DNA of 64,000 nucleotides from positions 1,846,501 through 1,910,500 of the forward strand of contig JACATO010000591.1 in the NCBI GenBank assembly GCA_018389105.1, in the 5' to 3' direction. The stretch is from Nautilus pompilius. Taxonomy: Eukaryota > Mollusca > Cephalopoda > Nautilida > Nautilidae. Positions within the stretch are counted from its first letter, which is position 1, and every line of letters starts with the position of its first letter. The notes below the pieces were generated by a model. That model was not told the origin of the DNA. It saw nothing but the letters and a program-made list of their open reading frames with translations, and made no database searches. The translations under genes and the position numbers were made by a program. This document shows, piece after piece, positions 13,401 through 28,400 of the stretch.

Positions 13401-16400
13401 CTGCCATAACATTTTCAGTTTTATGTGGATGAAAAACTTTTTTTTTTTTTTTTAGGTTCAAAGAAATTTTATTTAAATTTCGATTAGTAACAAAAATTGA
13501 TAATTTTTTTAAAATGAAAACTTATGGTCTTAAAGGATTTTAGCCAAAATCAGTTTACATTGAGACTGCGAGCCGGCTACCCAACCCTACTCCCTCTCTC
13601 TCTCTGGAGCAAGTTCACTTCACTGCAACAGTTGGCAAAGCGAGTGGCCAGAAAAACTGTAGATAGAAGCCATAAAAGAAACAATCAGTTCATCCACCCC
13701 CCCCTTTTCCCCCTTCAGTAAGCCCCAACTTTTCAACTAAATACTCGCATGTACTCGTTGCTCCCTTCAATAACGGGATGGCCAGCACACACACTATGTA
13801 ACTTCAGCATCGCACATCCACTGGACCACATGATCTCCGGGTCGGTCCTCTTCCTATCGATCGAGGGAGCCCTGCCTTAACCTGCGAGATAAAAAACACT
13901 GCAGAGACAACCCTTACCCCCTCACTTCTCCACAAATTTACATAATTTTTAGCATCTAAACTTTACGAAATAAAAAAACGCATCAGCTTTAATAAGGTTT
14001 TACAATTAAAAAACAAAGAAAAAAATTGCTGACAAACCGAGATTCAAATCAAAAACAGCCGCTGGGGGGGGGGGCGGGCAGACACCGCCTCACCATCCAC
14101 TCGATACGAGCCAGTATTCCTCTGAAGCCTCGTTAATTTCTACAAAAAAGACTAGAAAAGGGTTGGTTCCCCACCTGGCCAAAATAAGCGACTAACTAAA
14201 AATTTACATTATGAAAAACTTAGCCAGATCTAAAAATCATTAGGGCTTGCTTCCTCTACACTGGGGATAATGAGTAATGATAAAGACAAAATTATGGAAA
14301 ATGAATGTAGCCTTAAAGTTTCAAGAGGAGTTAACAAGAGCTGTACAAAGCGAAGATGCATGGTACAAGACAGGCATCTCTGGATGTGTTTTTTGCCTTC
14401 AGACCTCATCCATTACTGACAGCCTAAAGGAGAATTTGATTCACAGGGTGAGGCAGACGATTGTACTGCACCTCCCAGTAACACCCATTCTACCACGTCA
14501 CACACACACTACTGCCTCACATACCAATCACCATTGCTTCTGTTAAGTGGAGTTCGAGTATATCACTCTATTATTGATATTTTATCATCAAATATGTGCT
14601 TGAGAAAGGTTTGTTTCATAAATAAATGCGATTTTATTGCGTCTTGGGTTGAAACTTTTTTTCTTAGGAACCTATCTCCAATAAAATAATGGAAGTGAAG
14701 TCTGTAGAAAAAATAAGTTCACATTCCGGAATTTTAAGTGGCTGCCAAAAGAATGCATCCCTTCCGTAAAGGCATGCAGCAAAAAACGGGATGACGGCAG
14801 AAGACATTTAAAGAGCTAAAAAAATATTTTATCTTGAAAATTTTGTATTTTCCAATAAAATAAATACTTTATTTAAGGCTAAAATTAAAAATAAAATGCA
14901 TTTAATTTTCAGTAAAGAATACTCTTGTTTTTTTGCAATTTCATTATCGGTGTTGTTGGGAGCAGCTTTAGAAGTTCATTGGTAGTATCACGATAACCAT
15001 CCAGTATTGGTCACGTTACTGTTGTCATATGGACTGCAGTAAATATAATTTAATTTTGCTTTTTGCAAACAGAAAAGGATTGTTTGTGTTTCGTTTTGTA
15101 TATCTGTTGAAGTGTAGAAATCTAACTGGTAGAACAGAATCTCAGATTCTTAGTAATACAAAGAAATCTTTGAATAGGGGTTGTGACCCCTCTGAAATTA
15201 TTGTGTTCTCATTAAAAAAAAAAGATTAATACTGGGTATAAATATTTCTGATTATTAATAATGCAAAGATTACACACCAGTTTTATGTGTATATGGAAAC
15301 TATTTGTATAAACACACAAAATCACATTTGCAGAATCTCAAGACTGGATGCTGAGTTTTTTTCTGATTTTTAAAAAAAATGTGGAAGTTTAAAATACTTT
15401 ACTGGAATTTGAATTAAATATAGAGGCAATAAGTAATTTTTATAAATATGGGAGATTACTAGCTTATCTAACTACTGCTTTGAATAGGATTATGTCCCTT
15501 TTAAGCAGCAGAGTAAAGTGATTTCAAAGTACGTCTGTTCCATTAATTTGGTTTCATAATATGATAGCGGGTCATTGCTAAAAAAACTTAAGGAAACATT
15601 TGTTGGAAATTTTTTAAAATTTGATATTTGATATTTTATAATCATAATCTGCAAGCTGTTGTGTTGGTGGTTAGCAAATATGATAATCTACTAAGGTACA
15701 CAACTTCTGTCTACCAAGATTGTTTATTAAACGACCAGTTGGTTTTATATCATGATTAATAAAAAATATTAAAGAATAAATAAAACATAAATGATAAAAA
15801 TAAGTATTGAAACATCTATAATGCCTTTATTTTTTTGCTTTTAATAGTCTGAATTTAAAGTCCATGGTAGTCTTTTTTTTTAAAAAAAAAATAAAAGTTA
15901 TCTCTGCATGTACATGGCACGTAGCAGAGAATTAAAATACCTAATTTTTAAAATGTTTAGAGTATCATCTCTTTTATTAGAACTAGTAGTGCTTGGATAG
16001 GAAAAGTATTTGTCATAATTAAACTGCTATGCTAATGTTCAACCCTGTTTTGTTTGTGTAATAGTTAAGTAGCAGGAACTGTTATCCATTTCTAACAAAA
16101 AGATAATCTCTGGACCCATTTTATAATCCACTCTGGAGAAGCAGAGTTATTTAGTTCTGTGCCCAGAGTTTTATTTAACAGTTCACTACAAACAGTACAA
16201 AACATGGTGTGGATTCCTTGAAAGAAAAATGCATTTTGAGCAGATAAATTGCGCAGGTGTATAATACACCGTGCATTTCCTTAAAGATACGACACCATGT
16301 CTTTACTTTGGAGCATGAGTGTGATTAGTATCTTTTAGCTGTTTCAGACAGGACCTGGTGTTTCAATTAACTGTCCTGATATTGTGAAAAATCCCCATAA

Positions 16401-19400
16401 TGAAATGAGGCAGCCATCTTATTTCATTTATCGATTACAGGAAATATTTGTTTATTTTCTTTTCTTTGTCTCAAAATGATGTACAACTTATTTGAACACT
16501 TATTACCCGTACTACTAGGACTAACAAATCCCATAGCTGAGAATACCTTGCTTGCTATGTTTGAAATTGTCTGATCATATATGAAAGACTTAATGAGAAT
16601 TATGCAAGACAATTTAAACATAGCTGGTTTTCAGATTGTGCTCTTCAATCAGTGTATATATTATTTCTATTTATTTGAACATTATAAATAGGAAACAGTA
16701 TCCTTTATTTTTATAGGTTTAAATGTTACATCATTGATAATCTTCATGATTCACCATTGAAATGCTGAAATAATGAGATCAAACTACAAGCTGACCATTC
16801 TAATTAAAGTATATTATGACCATTATTAGTAATATTAGAAAAGAAAAAGAGACAGTTCTCAGTTGATAGTAGCTAATAAAAACCCAAATCTAGAATTTTG
16901 CCTTCAAGTTAATCATTTGAACATCCTGAATATTTCACTGATGGGTATATTTTCTGTGGAAAGATTCAAATTAATTAAAAACTAAATGAAAACTCTATTT
17001 TTATGTAAATAGCAACCTTCTCAAAGGCGTGCACTGCACCACACCACTTTAACTTAGTGCCACACTTGGATTTTGTGGAAGCAATTTGCATATGCATGAT
17101 AACTTTTTTGGGTGGTCCCAAAATGCAGTTCCTATTGAGAATGGATTGTTTAAACTAGTCATGAAGTCTGCAATAATGAATAATTGTCTGACAGCTTTAA
17201 GCTTCCCACAATGCAGTGCAAACCTACTAAATTATGTTGCTAAGTTCTATCCAATCAGAATGATCAACTTGTATAGCAACATGGGTGAGTCACATCAGAT
17301 TAACTCATGCATTGTTCAGGTATATTTGTTTGCAATGCCTTTAAAATGGAAATCTCAATCACCAGTGCTTGATTTTCTAAGGAAAATGCATAAAATAGAA
17401 GGAAACTAATCTCTTACTGTTGAGTTTAACATCAATTGATTTATTGTCAGTGTCCAAATTCAAGACACAAACACAACTACTAAAGAGTACGGGAAAACTT
17501 TCCGCAGATTTACTTTAATAACATTATACTTACAAATTTGGCACTAATTTGGAAAATTTTTTTGGGAAGAACCTTGAATAAATAATTTCTAAACTAATTC
17601 TCATGTTATTTGTGACATAACCATTAGCAACACAAAAATGTGCAGAAATGTAGTTTGAACTTAATTGAACAATCATGACAATTCATTATTTGCATCCATA
17701 TCTCTGAGTGATGTCACATGAGGCCAGAGTACATACAAGTCATTGTTTGACCACCTTTTATTTTGGTGCAAGCAGAAGAGCTTTTGTGATATCGTTCCAT
17801 TTATGTTGCGGTGTTGAGGCAAGCTACAGATGGGCATGTGAAACGATGTTACATTGGTGAAGATGACACCCTAGTTTGTAATAACACTGAAATCTGATCT
17901 AGATGGTCATTTAAACACATTGATATTATTCTGCCTTAAGAAAGCTTGTCATCCCTGCTGTGTGCGTGTGCATGTGCGTGCTTGTGGGTAGCCAGGGACC
18001 TAGTAGTTAGATTATACTTACTTGCCTACCATGATTGAGGGAGGGCCTGAGGTTGACTCCTGATTGTGACTTTAGTTTGGCATACTTCCTTGACTTTGTT
18101 TCTTCATCAGCCAGTCATTTGGGTTTCCTCTTGCATCTAAAAAATGAAGAGTTCTGGTAGAGTTTTCTGGGTACTTGTGGAATGTTTAGTAAGTTGTCTG
18201 GTCTTCTCAGATATTATTTCACTCCAGGTTGCACTTCTTGCTTTGTAGGTAGCAGTTCCTACACTATAAACAAAAACACCCAGGTGTGTGCATGTAATTT
18301 TTGAACATCTATCTACATTTACAAGAGTTTATTATTATTATTATGTGGAGGGGGTAATTGTACAAATTGTTGCTATGCATCACAATGCCATTCAGTCAAG
18401 ATTATCCCATAATGATCGGGATGATTGAATACACTTCATGTTCCCACTGTGAATCACTATACATTTGTATCTGCTTAACTTGATGCTGCCTGTAGTTACA
18501 TGACAGAATACAAAGGAACTTGTAATGTATGTCCAGTGAGATAATGATCTTTTTTTCGGAAAGCCTTTATCTAACATGCCTACTGGTTGGTCTCTCTCTA
18601 CTTGTTTCTGTCATACCATGGCAAGTTGACACTCTTTGGTAAATCATTGAAACAAGATTCATTTTATGTGTAACCATTTCACTTACAAAAACCTGTTGCT
18701 GTTTTTGGCAACAAATTCTAATACTGCACATACAGTGAACAACAAAGAAAATGTGCATGCTCTGCATAGTTAAAGACATCATCAAATCTCTTTGAACATA
18801 TGTAAAACACTATAATTTTATTTCATACTATAAGTAACTTCTCAGGTCTTTTTGTAACTTTTTTTATCCAAGCCATTTCCTCCTAACTTTCTCTGTATTT
18901 AAAATGGTGATAATTCACACATGGTCACAACATCTCTAATATATATTAAGGGTGCATCTCAAAAAATTAGAATATCATGGAAGAGTTCAATATTTTTTGT
19001 CAGTTATTTCAGAAAGTGAAAATTGTATATATTCCAGACTCATTACATGTAAACTAAAATGTTTAAAGTATTTTTTAATTTTAATTTTGAAAATTACGGC
19101 CTACAGCTAAAAAAAATTGAAAAAACGTATCTCAAAATATTAGAATATTCCATTTAGAGTTTGAGTAAATCACTATTTATGCAGTATGAATACCATGAAT
19201 CTCTCAGTCTGGTTCAGTACACACAACCACAATCATGGGGAAGACTGCTGACTTGACAGTTGTCCAGAAGACACTCATTGACACCCTCCACAAGGAGAGT
19301 AAGCCACAGAAGGTCATTGCTGAAAGGGCTGGCTGTTCACAGAGGGCTGTATCAAAGCATATTCATGGAAAGTTGACTGGAAGGGAAAAGTGTGGTAGGA

Positions 19401-22400
19401 AAAGGTGCACAAGCAAGAGGGATGACCGTGGCCTTGAGAGGATTGTCAAGCAAAGCCGATTCAAGAACTTGGGGGGGGGGCTTCACAAGGAGTGGACTGA
19501 GGCTGGAGTCAGTGCATCAAGAACCACCACGCACAGACATGTCCAGGAAATGGGCTACAAGTGTCGCATTCCTAGTGTCAAGCCACTCCTGAACCAGAGA
19601 CAACGTCGGAAGTGTCTTACATGGGCTAAGGAGAAAAAGAACTGGACCGTTGCTCAGTGGTCCAAAGTCCTCTTTTCAGATGAAAGTAAATTTTGCATTT
19701 CATTTGGAAATCAAGGTCCCACAGTCTGGAGGAAGAGTGGAGAGGCACAGAATCCAAGTTGCTTGAAGTCCAGTGTGAAGTTTCCACAGTCAGTGATGAT
19801 TTGGGGTGCCATGTCATCAGCTGGTGTTGTTCCACTGTGTTTTATCAAGTCCAAAGTCAACGCAGCCGTCTACCAGGAGATTTTAGAGCACTTTATGCTT
19901 CCGTTTGCTGACAAGCTTTATGGAGATGCTGATTTCCTTTTCCAGCAGGACTTGGCACCTGCCCACGGTGTCAAAACTATTAGTAACTGGTTTGCTGACC
20001 ATGGTATTACTGTGCTTGATTGGCCAGCCAACTCACCTGACCTGAACCCCATAGATTCTCTATGAGGTATTGTCAAGAGGAAGATGAGAGACACCAGACC
20101 CAACAATACAGACCAGCTGAAGGTCGCTGACAAAGCAACCTGGGCTTCCATAACACCTCAGCAGTGCCACAGGCTGATTGCCTCCATGCCATGCTGCATT
20201 GATGCAGAGATTCATGCAAAAGGAGCCCCGACCAAGTATTGAGTGCACAAATGAACATACTTTTCAGAAGTTCGACATTTCTATATTATAAATCTTTTTT
20301 TTTTTTATTGATCTTATGAAATATTCTAATATTTTGATTTTCATGAGCTGTAAGCCGTAATCATCAATATTAAAACAAAAAAAGGCTTGAAATATTTTAC
20401 TTTATGTGTAATGAATCTAGAATATATGAAAGTTTCACTGTTTGAATTAAATTACGGAAAAAAAATGAACTCTTCCACGATATTCTAATTTTTTGAGATG
20501 CACCTGTATATCTCATAGTAAATTAAAAAATCATTAGTCTGATTGATTTTCTTTTTTGCACAATTTCAGTTTTCAATATGTGCATTACATTTTTGTTTGT
20601 TTTTTCCTTCATTCTGAAAAAAGACTACATTTGTTATCATGAGAGATTAATTAGATCTATGAGTATTAATCTGTGAAACTACTTTCAAGTTTATGTCTTA
20701 TTAGATGAATTTAGTTTGACTTTTTTTTCATTTTTATAATATATTATGTGCACTAAAGTAAATGAACATGACTCCATTGATGTGATCTAAGAGTTTTCAG
20801 ATTTAATTATTTAGAGAAATCATTTTAAAAACTTGTACTTAATGTGTATATTATTTGCTGATGATGATATGATGATAAAGATTTACAAAACATAGGTTAA
20901 TTAGTTGATTTAGTTACCCCTAATAAGGTGATGGGAAATGTCTCAACTAATTCTTTAATTCCTGTGAATAATATATCATCAGTAACTTTCATTTTATCCA
21001 TGTAATTTCAAGCAAGCTGTACATAAAACAGCAAAGAACTAGTCCATTGTAGGGGTGTGATGTTGTTTTGATTGCTGTTAAACAACATATGAAATTAGGA
21101 ATTTTCTGCTGGTTAAATTATTAATTTTTCTTTAGTTTGTTATGAAAATAACATTTTATAGATTACTAACCTAGTTAAGTGTAAAAATAAATTACAGGCA
21201 ATTTAGAAATGATTGTGTTGGTGTTTTTGTTGTTCTATTCTATTTTATTCTTTTTTTTATCTCTACCTAGAGTAGTTAAACATTCTGTTGAAATTCTTAA
21301 TTACAAAATTCATATAGTATTAAAATGATGAATTTGGCCCATACTCTGAATAAACATTCTAGCACTCATTGCCATAGTAATGTCAGTAGCTTATCCAAAA
21401 AGATTTGTGATGTCTCTATTGATCCAGGGGTTCCCCCAATCTGACTTAGAGATTTACCTGCTGTTTTGAAAATCAACACCTGTATTCTTCTTATATCTCC
21501 AAAGAAATTAGCCAATAAAGAAATATTTTAACTCTACAACAAAATCATACTAGATTATTTTGTTATAAAAATTATCCCCATGTTAAAATTGATATTTTAG
21601 TTTTTACAGGTGCTAAACTTGTAAACATTATTTGGAAAAACTTAGGGAAAAGAAATGTATTGTTGTAGGTTATTTTTTATATTGGAGTGAATTTAATAAT
21701 TTAAGTGTTATCTTACATCAGACCTGAAAAGTAAGAGGATTAAAATATAGAAAATAATGCTCTATGTACAAATTCTTGCCATAATAATTTGAACACCATA
21801 GATTTTACATACATGTCCATTTATTCTGTAATGCATTTACAATAACTGTTTTAAAAGTGATTTTCTAATATTTGGTATGAGCACCTTTTACATCATATCT
21901 TACCAATGGTGACCTGGTCCAGAGACTGCAGGTATTTCATCATTTGTTGCTGTGAATTCGTTCTTTGATTGTTTAGCCATATTTGTGTATCAGTATCATA
22001 GGTGTTCAGTGGGGTTCATATATCCATTCTTTGTGGAGCCCATGAAAACAACTGAAGTTCCATATCAGAAGCTGTAATGGTTTTGGATATATAATTTTTT
22101 CTCCGTTTTCCTGCAGGAAATCGTGATTACAGTTGAAGATCTCTCGATCAGATACAGGCAGGAGGGTATTTCAAAGATTGGATATGCCTCCATCATTGAA
22201 TGTATCTCTCTCTTTCCAATATAAAATAGCCACCTGCCACTGCTCCAAATGTCAAAGCTAAGAGCCATTGGGCTTGTTAATGGTCACTGCAAATTTTATT
22301 GACAACAAACAACTTTTCAGTGCAAATAATCATAGCGGCAGCATATCCAAAATATTTGTCAGTGGTGACATTTTCATTCCTAAACAAGTGAATTGTTTGA

Positions 22401-25400
22401 TGCCCTCTGATTAGGAGCAGTGAGGCATGTGGATTGTTGACCAGTTTCAAAATTGGCAGTTACCCAGTCTCAGGAGAATATGACAATGTCTGTCTTCCTT
22501 GGTATGGACCAATTTACAAATATATAGCACAGATATGTATCTAAATCTTTAAAAAGAGATATCAGTGCAAAGTTTTAGTTTAATGAAAATTATATTTAAA
22601 ATGTGTGACTTAGAAGAAATAATTAACATTTTTTAGAAAATTAAATAAATGTTGATAATGGGAATCAACTCAAGAAGCTCCAAGAATCTTTATTTTTAAT
22701 TTCCAAGTTTATACTCATTTGATATATCATTTTGGCAGTGCAGTATTCTGATGTTTAGACAGCTGGACTGCTAAGATCAAGGCTTTTTTCCTAAGATTGG
22801 TTTTTTTGGCTGGGGAAGCGATCACTCCCAACTCGAAGCCTCGGCTTCAACTAACATGGGTCGCTTACGCAGCCCTAACCCTGGTCGCTTCGGCGGCCAG
22901 TTACACGAGGTGCTTCGGTGCCTCAACACGGCCTTTTAGGCCTACACCAGGAGCTTGCTCCACACGGCTTCGGCCTCCTCCATTCCCTTCTCCCCTGAGA
23001 TAAACACACACACACACACACGAACTTTACACTCGCACCCACACGCATGCACCACACAAAGAGAAAGAAAAAAAAGATCAAGGGCCCAAGTCCAGTTCAC
23101 ACTGTGAACCAGATTAGTTTGGTGTGCCTCCTTGGCTATCTTGTTCTTCTTTACCTGGTGGCTTTATCGCTTTCCTCCTGTATCTAAAAATGAATGGTTC
23201 TAGCAAGGACTTTAAGGTAATGCTTTAATGTAACCATCTTGGAAGGGCCAGGCCTTTCACCAAGCACCATTAATTACCAGCCAAGAATTTAGTGCTGAGA
23301 CTTTTTGTCTCATCATTCTCATGGCAGCCTTTCAACATCGATAAATAGCTATATCATTTACCTGAAAATGAGATTAAAAACTCAATAACTTGAATTTAGC
23401 AGGTTGGTTGTTTTATTAGTTAAGTACTTTTTAATCTGAAAATCCATGATGTGGTTTTGTGGGAAGAGGAAGAGAAAAGTGAAAGGTTTCTATTAATTCA
23501 AAGTCTCCCTCTAGCTGTAAATAAGCAAGACTAGTTAGCTGGCTGTGGTGTCAGCTGTCTATTAGGGAAATACTTTTCTAAACTTTTGCACTACAGAGCT
23601 GAATTATGGCAGTTGGTCTTGGATTATCTCTCTAATTTGGAAAAAAAAAGCCACTTTGACTGAATTAATCTGTTAATTACTTCAGATTATTTCTGAAAAT
23701 TTTAATTTTGATTTTGGGGAGAAAATCTGCTTCTGTGAGGCATAATTAATAAGATGTTTCTTTGTGGAAAAGGGATAATTTGCCAGAATAGGGGGCTTTT
23801 CTGAGAGGAGGGACTGGGTAGATAGAGCCCCTTGGGTCACAGGGCCAGCTCAGACGGCAAAGGAAATTGCCATCAATTTAGTTTTTGCACTACATGACTT
23901 GATGGCTAGTGGAGAGAAATTAAAAACAAGAAAAAAAATAGGAACTTTCTTTGCTCAGTGATGGTGTTGAATTAATACTCCTCTCTGATCCATAGCAGGT
24001 GAGAAAGGTGAAAGCTGATAAATACAAAGGTAATTAGTGGTCACCTCACCTTGATCATCAGGTTGTTGATGAGAGAAGAAAAGAAAACACTCGCGCACAC
24101 ATGTATATACATACAAGCTGCACTTTTCTGCATGACCTGTTTTATAGCCATTATGATGGTGACATCTGAAATTAAAAGTAGATTCTTAGGACTAATTCAT
24201 CAACCTAAAACTGTCTTTGTTCACTCTGCTTCAGTACTTGTATTTGTTTATCTGGCAGCCATTTCTCTAAATTACCTTCTTCCCTTTTTAAAAATTCTTT
24301 TTATTTTAAATGTACTTCAGTATTCAAAAAAGGCTAAGCTACATACAAAACATGTATGTTTTTGGAATAATATGATAGAAACTTAAATCAAAAGTGAATG
24401 GAAAGGAGGTGGGCTGTGGAAGACATCTGAAAAGTTTAATTGACATGGGCCACAAGAGACTCCAAGAATCCAAGGAAGTCTTGTTTTGGGATGGGCAGGA
24501 CGCCATCAAGGAAGTTATTTTAGCTATACCTTGCAGCATTTTGTTAATCAAACAAATGAGGACAGTTTTTCTTATATTTCATATACATCAGATATTAGTT
24601 GGCACCACATTGTTGTTTATTCTTATATGAATTTTTAAAACATTTTCATATTTTAGAAGTTAATCTTCTCAAATACTTTCATAAAGAATCCAGACCCATT
24701 TTCTCTATCTTTCTCAGCATTATTGGTAATTTATTTTTTAAAGAAAATGGTAATCTGATTGTATCAAGGGCTAATAATGCTGGTAAAAGTTACTTACTAG
24801 GGCTAGAAGTGATTATGCACAGATACTAATAAAAGGCTAAATAGAAAAATAATTACATCGAAGAAAGCATGCATGACTTTTTAATAAACCAGAATATTTT
24901 CAGAATACTTTAATAGAATCCTCACTTCTATCGCCCATGATTTACTTTAGTTGAAATAAGTTGGTAACTTTAGGTCTTTTTCATCACCACCAAAGTAGTA
25001 CTGTAGACTGTTCTTGGTATTCAAATATTAATTTTTTATTTTATCAGCCTGTGTTAATTTTACATTGATGCCTGCCGGTCGTGGATCCATGGCCTGTTGA
25101 TTGATTTCTGACTGAGCCTCAGCCAGGCTCATCAAATAACACATACATCACTGAAAATTTAGTTCTTTACAATACAGCAAGAAGTCTAGATTTTTATCTT
25201 CTTTGGACCCTTTACTGTTATATACCTTTGAACACTTTCTGATAATTCTATCCCTAGGGCTTTAAGAAATTTCATTTGTTTCTTTACAAGCAACAAAATC
25301 ATCTATAATGGTTAAAAGGGAGAGACAGGCACTAATCTGTTGTCAATAAAAACTGTACTGAAAAATGTAATTTTGTGTTTGTTTTTTTTTTTTGTATAAC

Positions 25401-28400
25401 AAGATAAATTTGAAGTTCACATTTCTATATTATTATTATTGTTATTGTTGTTGTTTTAGTCCAAACAAGGAATTCAAACATGCCTCAATGACAAATCGCA
25501 CCAGTTTGAAGCAGCAGCTGATGAAACAGCAGATGGAAGAGCAGGCTAAGAAGGAGCAAGCTCTATCAGACTGTCTAAGATCTTCGTTAGACCAGTCCCA
25601 TGCCATCCTAGTCCCTCCAAGAGCTACACCAGTCACAAAAGAATTACCTGTTAAGATTCTTCAGGTAAACTTATTTATTCATATTCTTTCTGTGAATCAG
25701 AACTTGTAGAATTTAATAGCCAAATAAGATAGATAGGATGTTATTTTTTTAAAATCTCATCCCACTTGCTAGCATCCTGGTTAATGAGTTTATATATATA
25801 CATCCCAGTATACAATTACTAGTCTCTCTGAAAGCCAGTAGCATTTTTCAAGATAATAATGGAAATATTCTCTCTTAAGTTAATTTGTTGTGTTTTTTGT
25901 TTGTGGAAAAAATTTTATAAAGTTATTTTATGCTTATAAAAAATCATATTATAGGACTAAATAATGACTCTTGGTAATGTTTGTGTGGTAAAATTATAGT
26001 GGGAAATGAAGTTTTGACAAACTACAATTTCTTTAGTTTATTCCAAAAATATTGGTAATATAAAGATGTGTAACTTTGATGAGATTGTTTTTATGTAGCA
26101 CCATAATTTTGGAAATGTCACAAGTCAGCCATATTAGAGACATTTGCTTTGTTACAGTTAATTGCACAAGTCCTCTAAGGGTTTCCTGTGACAACGACGA
26201 TAACTTTATGGTCAAATTACACAAATTATTTATCATATGGTGTTAATTTTGAATGTTTCTAGAGTGGGGACTTCATGTGGCGGGAGGGAGGCCCATGAAA
26301 GAAAGAACGTGGTGTATCTGATCTACTCAAAGGTCATTCCATAAATGAATGATTGTGGACCAAAGGATAAAAGATTCGTGACAACTTGGCAGCTACAATA
26401 CAGTACTAACAGGTCTCAAACCTCTGGTAGGATCAGAGTAAATACTGGATTGTTCACAAAGTTGGGGTTAGCCAAATTGGTGATATAGAGAAACTCTGTC
26501 AGACCAGCTGAAGCAGCCTCTAATTACTGATAATTCCACCTCAAAGTCAGTGGTGGGATCCAGCCGGTTCGTGCGAACCTGTTCTCGGAATTTCATGAGT
26601 TCCGCGAACCAGTTGTTAGCCCTTAACTTATTTTATCATCAAAATATAAGGCATCAGTCCAATTATTCTTGCTACACCTCGCATGATTCATCTTGGTGTT
26701 AGAAATATCTACGGTAACCTTCTACGGCTTCAGAAAATAGATAAAACATCCCTCCCTTATTAGTGAGTTGGATGTTCTATAATTATTGCACAGCCACTAG
26801 CAGACCTGAGGGGTGTGGCCCACCTGCTCCCCCCCCATAGGTCAATAAGGGGCAGCCCCCCCATTAGTCTTCAAATATGAAATGAGAAAACTGAAGAATA
26901 CATAAAATCATAAAATTTATCAACAGTAATATGTACAGTTAATAATAATAGTAATAATAATTCAAAAAAACACAAACAATCAAACATGTATACACATAGA
27001 TATACCTTCGTATATAGAGTCTCTTCGATGTTATTATAGTGATTCTTTAACCATTGTTTGGACATCTTTTTAATTTGGGAAATAAACTGTAGAACGCGGC
27101 GGCCCAAAGATCATCCTTTGGACCTATATGGGGCCAAACCGACAACGTGCTTTTTGAGAGAGAGAGAACCGGTTGTTAAAATATTTGAACCCCACCACTG
27201 CTCAAAGTGTATTTTCTCCACAAATTTGAAAACAAGTATTCAGTGTCTTTCTGTTCTGCCGCAATAATTTATTATTCCTAATGAATTTCAAAATACTCCA
27301 GTTATTAAATACTGTTTGTTTAGTCACTTATTCCACTTTACTTTCTACAATTGTATGATTATAATTCTTATTATTAATTTTTTTTTTTGTCGGTCCTAGC
27401 CTGGACACATTTTGCTGCACTTTGTTTTTTTAAATTTTTGATCAGGAAAAGATGCTAGAGCAATTATAAGTAGTCCCCTTTTTTTTCTCCCTTCCAGCAA
27501 ATTATTGGAAAGAGGGATTTTATATTTCCTTGGGGGGAATACATTATGAATAATTACCTTAAAGTGAATATTTACAAAAACAACAACAACAGCAACAAAT
27601 AGAAAATTTTAGTCTACTTGAAAGAAACAACATAATCAGATTTTGTATTTTCACCTTAGAACATTTAGAACTAAGCAAGTTATAACAAGTTTGTTGACAG
27701 AGAAAGTATATGGTACTGTGAGCCATCTGGCACATTACATGACCAACCAGTCTTGTTGATTTTGGTCACTTGATTGTAGATCTATAATGTAACCTAAGAG
27801 CAAGCACAGGTATTCCAACATGAATGCTACTGAACTATAAGCTGAGAAGATCACTCACCCACTAACAACAACAACAATAACAGAATTATCTTATAATTTT
27901 CCATGCATACATGCTTTACTTTGTGTGGTTGCTAAGTGTATTTCAAATTCTAGTTAGGGTGATTAAGATGAGAAATTATATATTTCTAGATAAGATAGTA
28001 ATAATATCTGTGGTTACTTACAGCTCTGTATTGCTTAGAAATTTGTATTTATTTCTCAAAGAATATCTGGAGAAGTGAGTTTACATTCTCCTTGTAAATG
28101 TAACAGATGTTCTGATCACTTTTACTCTACTTTAATAGCGTAATAACTAGGTGCTTACCAATTTTAAAAGTGGGCTCCTTCAGAAGTGCATGCCAAGAAC
28201 GAGGTAGAATTCTTCTGTAGTTAGTACACGTTATATGTCGTAAAAGAAACAAGCGACTACTGTAAAAGTTCAAAACAAAAACTTACAAAATTGGCAGTAA
28301 CAACAACAACAAGGAAAAAAAAAGCAACAACTTGTTTCGAGTTTGTTTGGAGAATAAAAAGAAGAGGAAGGAAAGAGCCTGGCAGTAGTTTGTAACCATT

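Noticed and set aside
17086-17409. 107-codon ORF in TFE intron 1
   Set aside because: No recognisable domain, no splice signals around it; length possible by chance.
22797-23003. 68-codon ORF over the GC-rich hairpin island as a gene
   Set aside because: No start context, composition driven by hairpin repeats, ends in a CA repeat; structure explains it better.
24051-24386. 111-codon hydrophobic ORF in TFE intron 1
   Set aside because: Low-complexity hydrophobic translation of AT-rich DNA; no family match.
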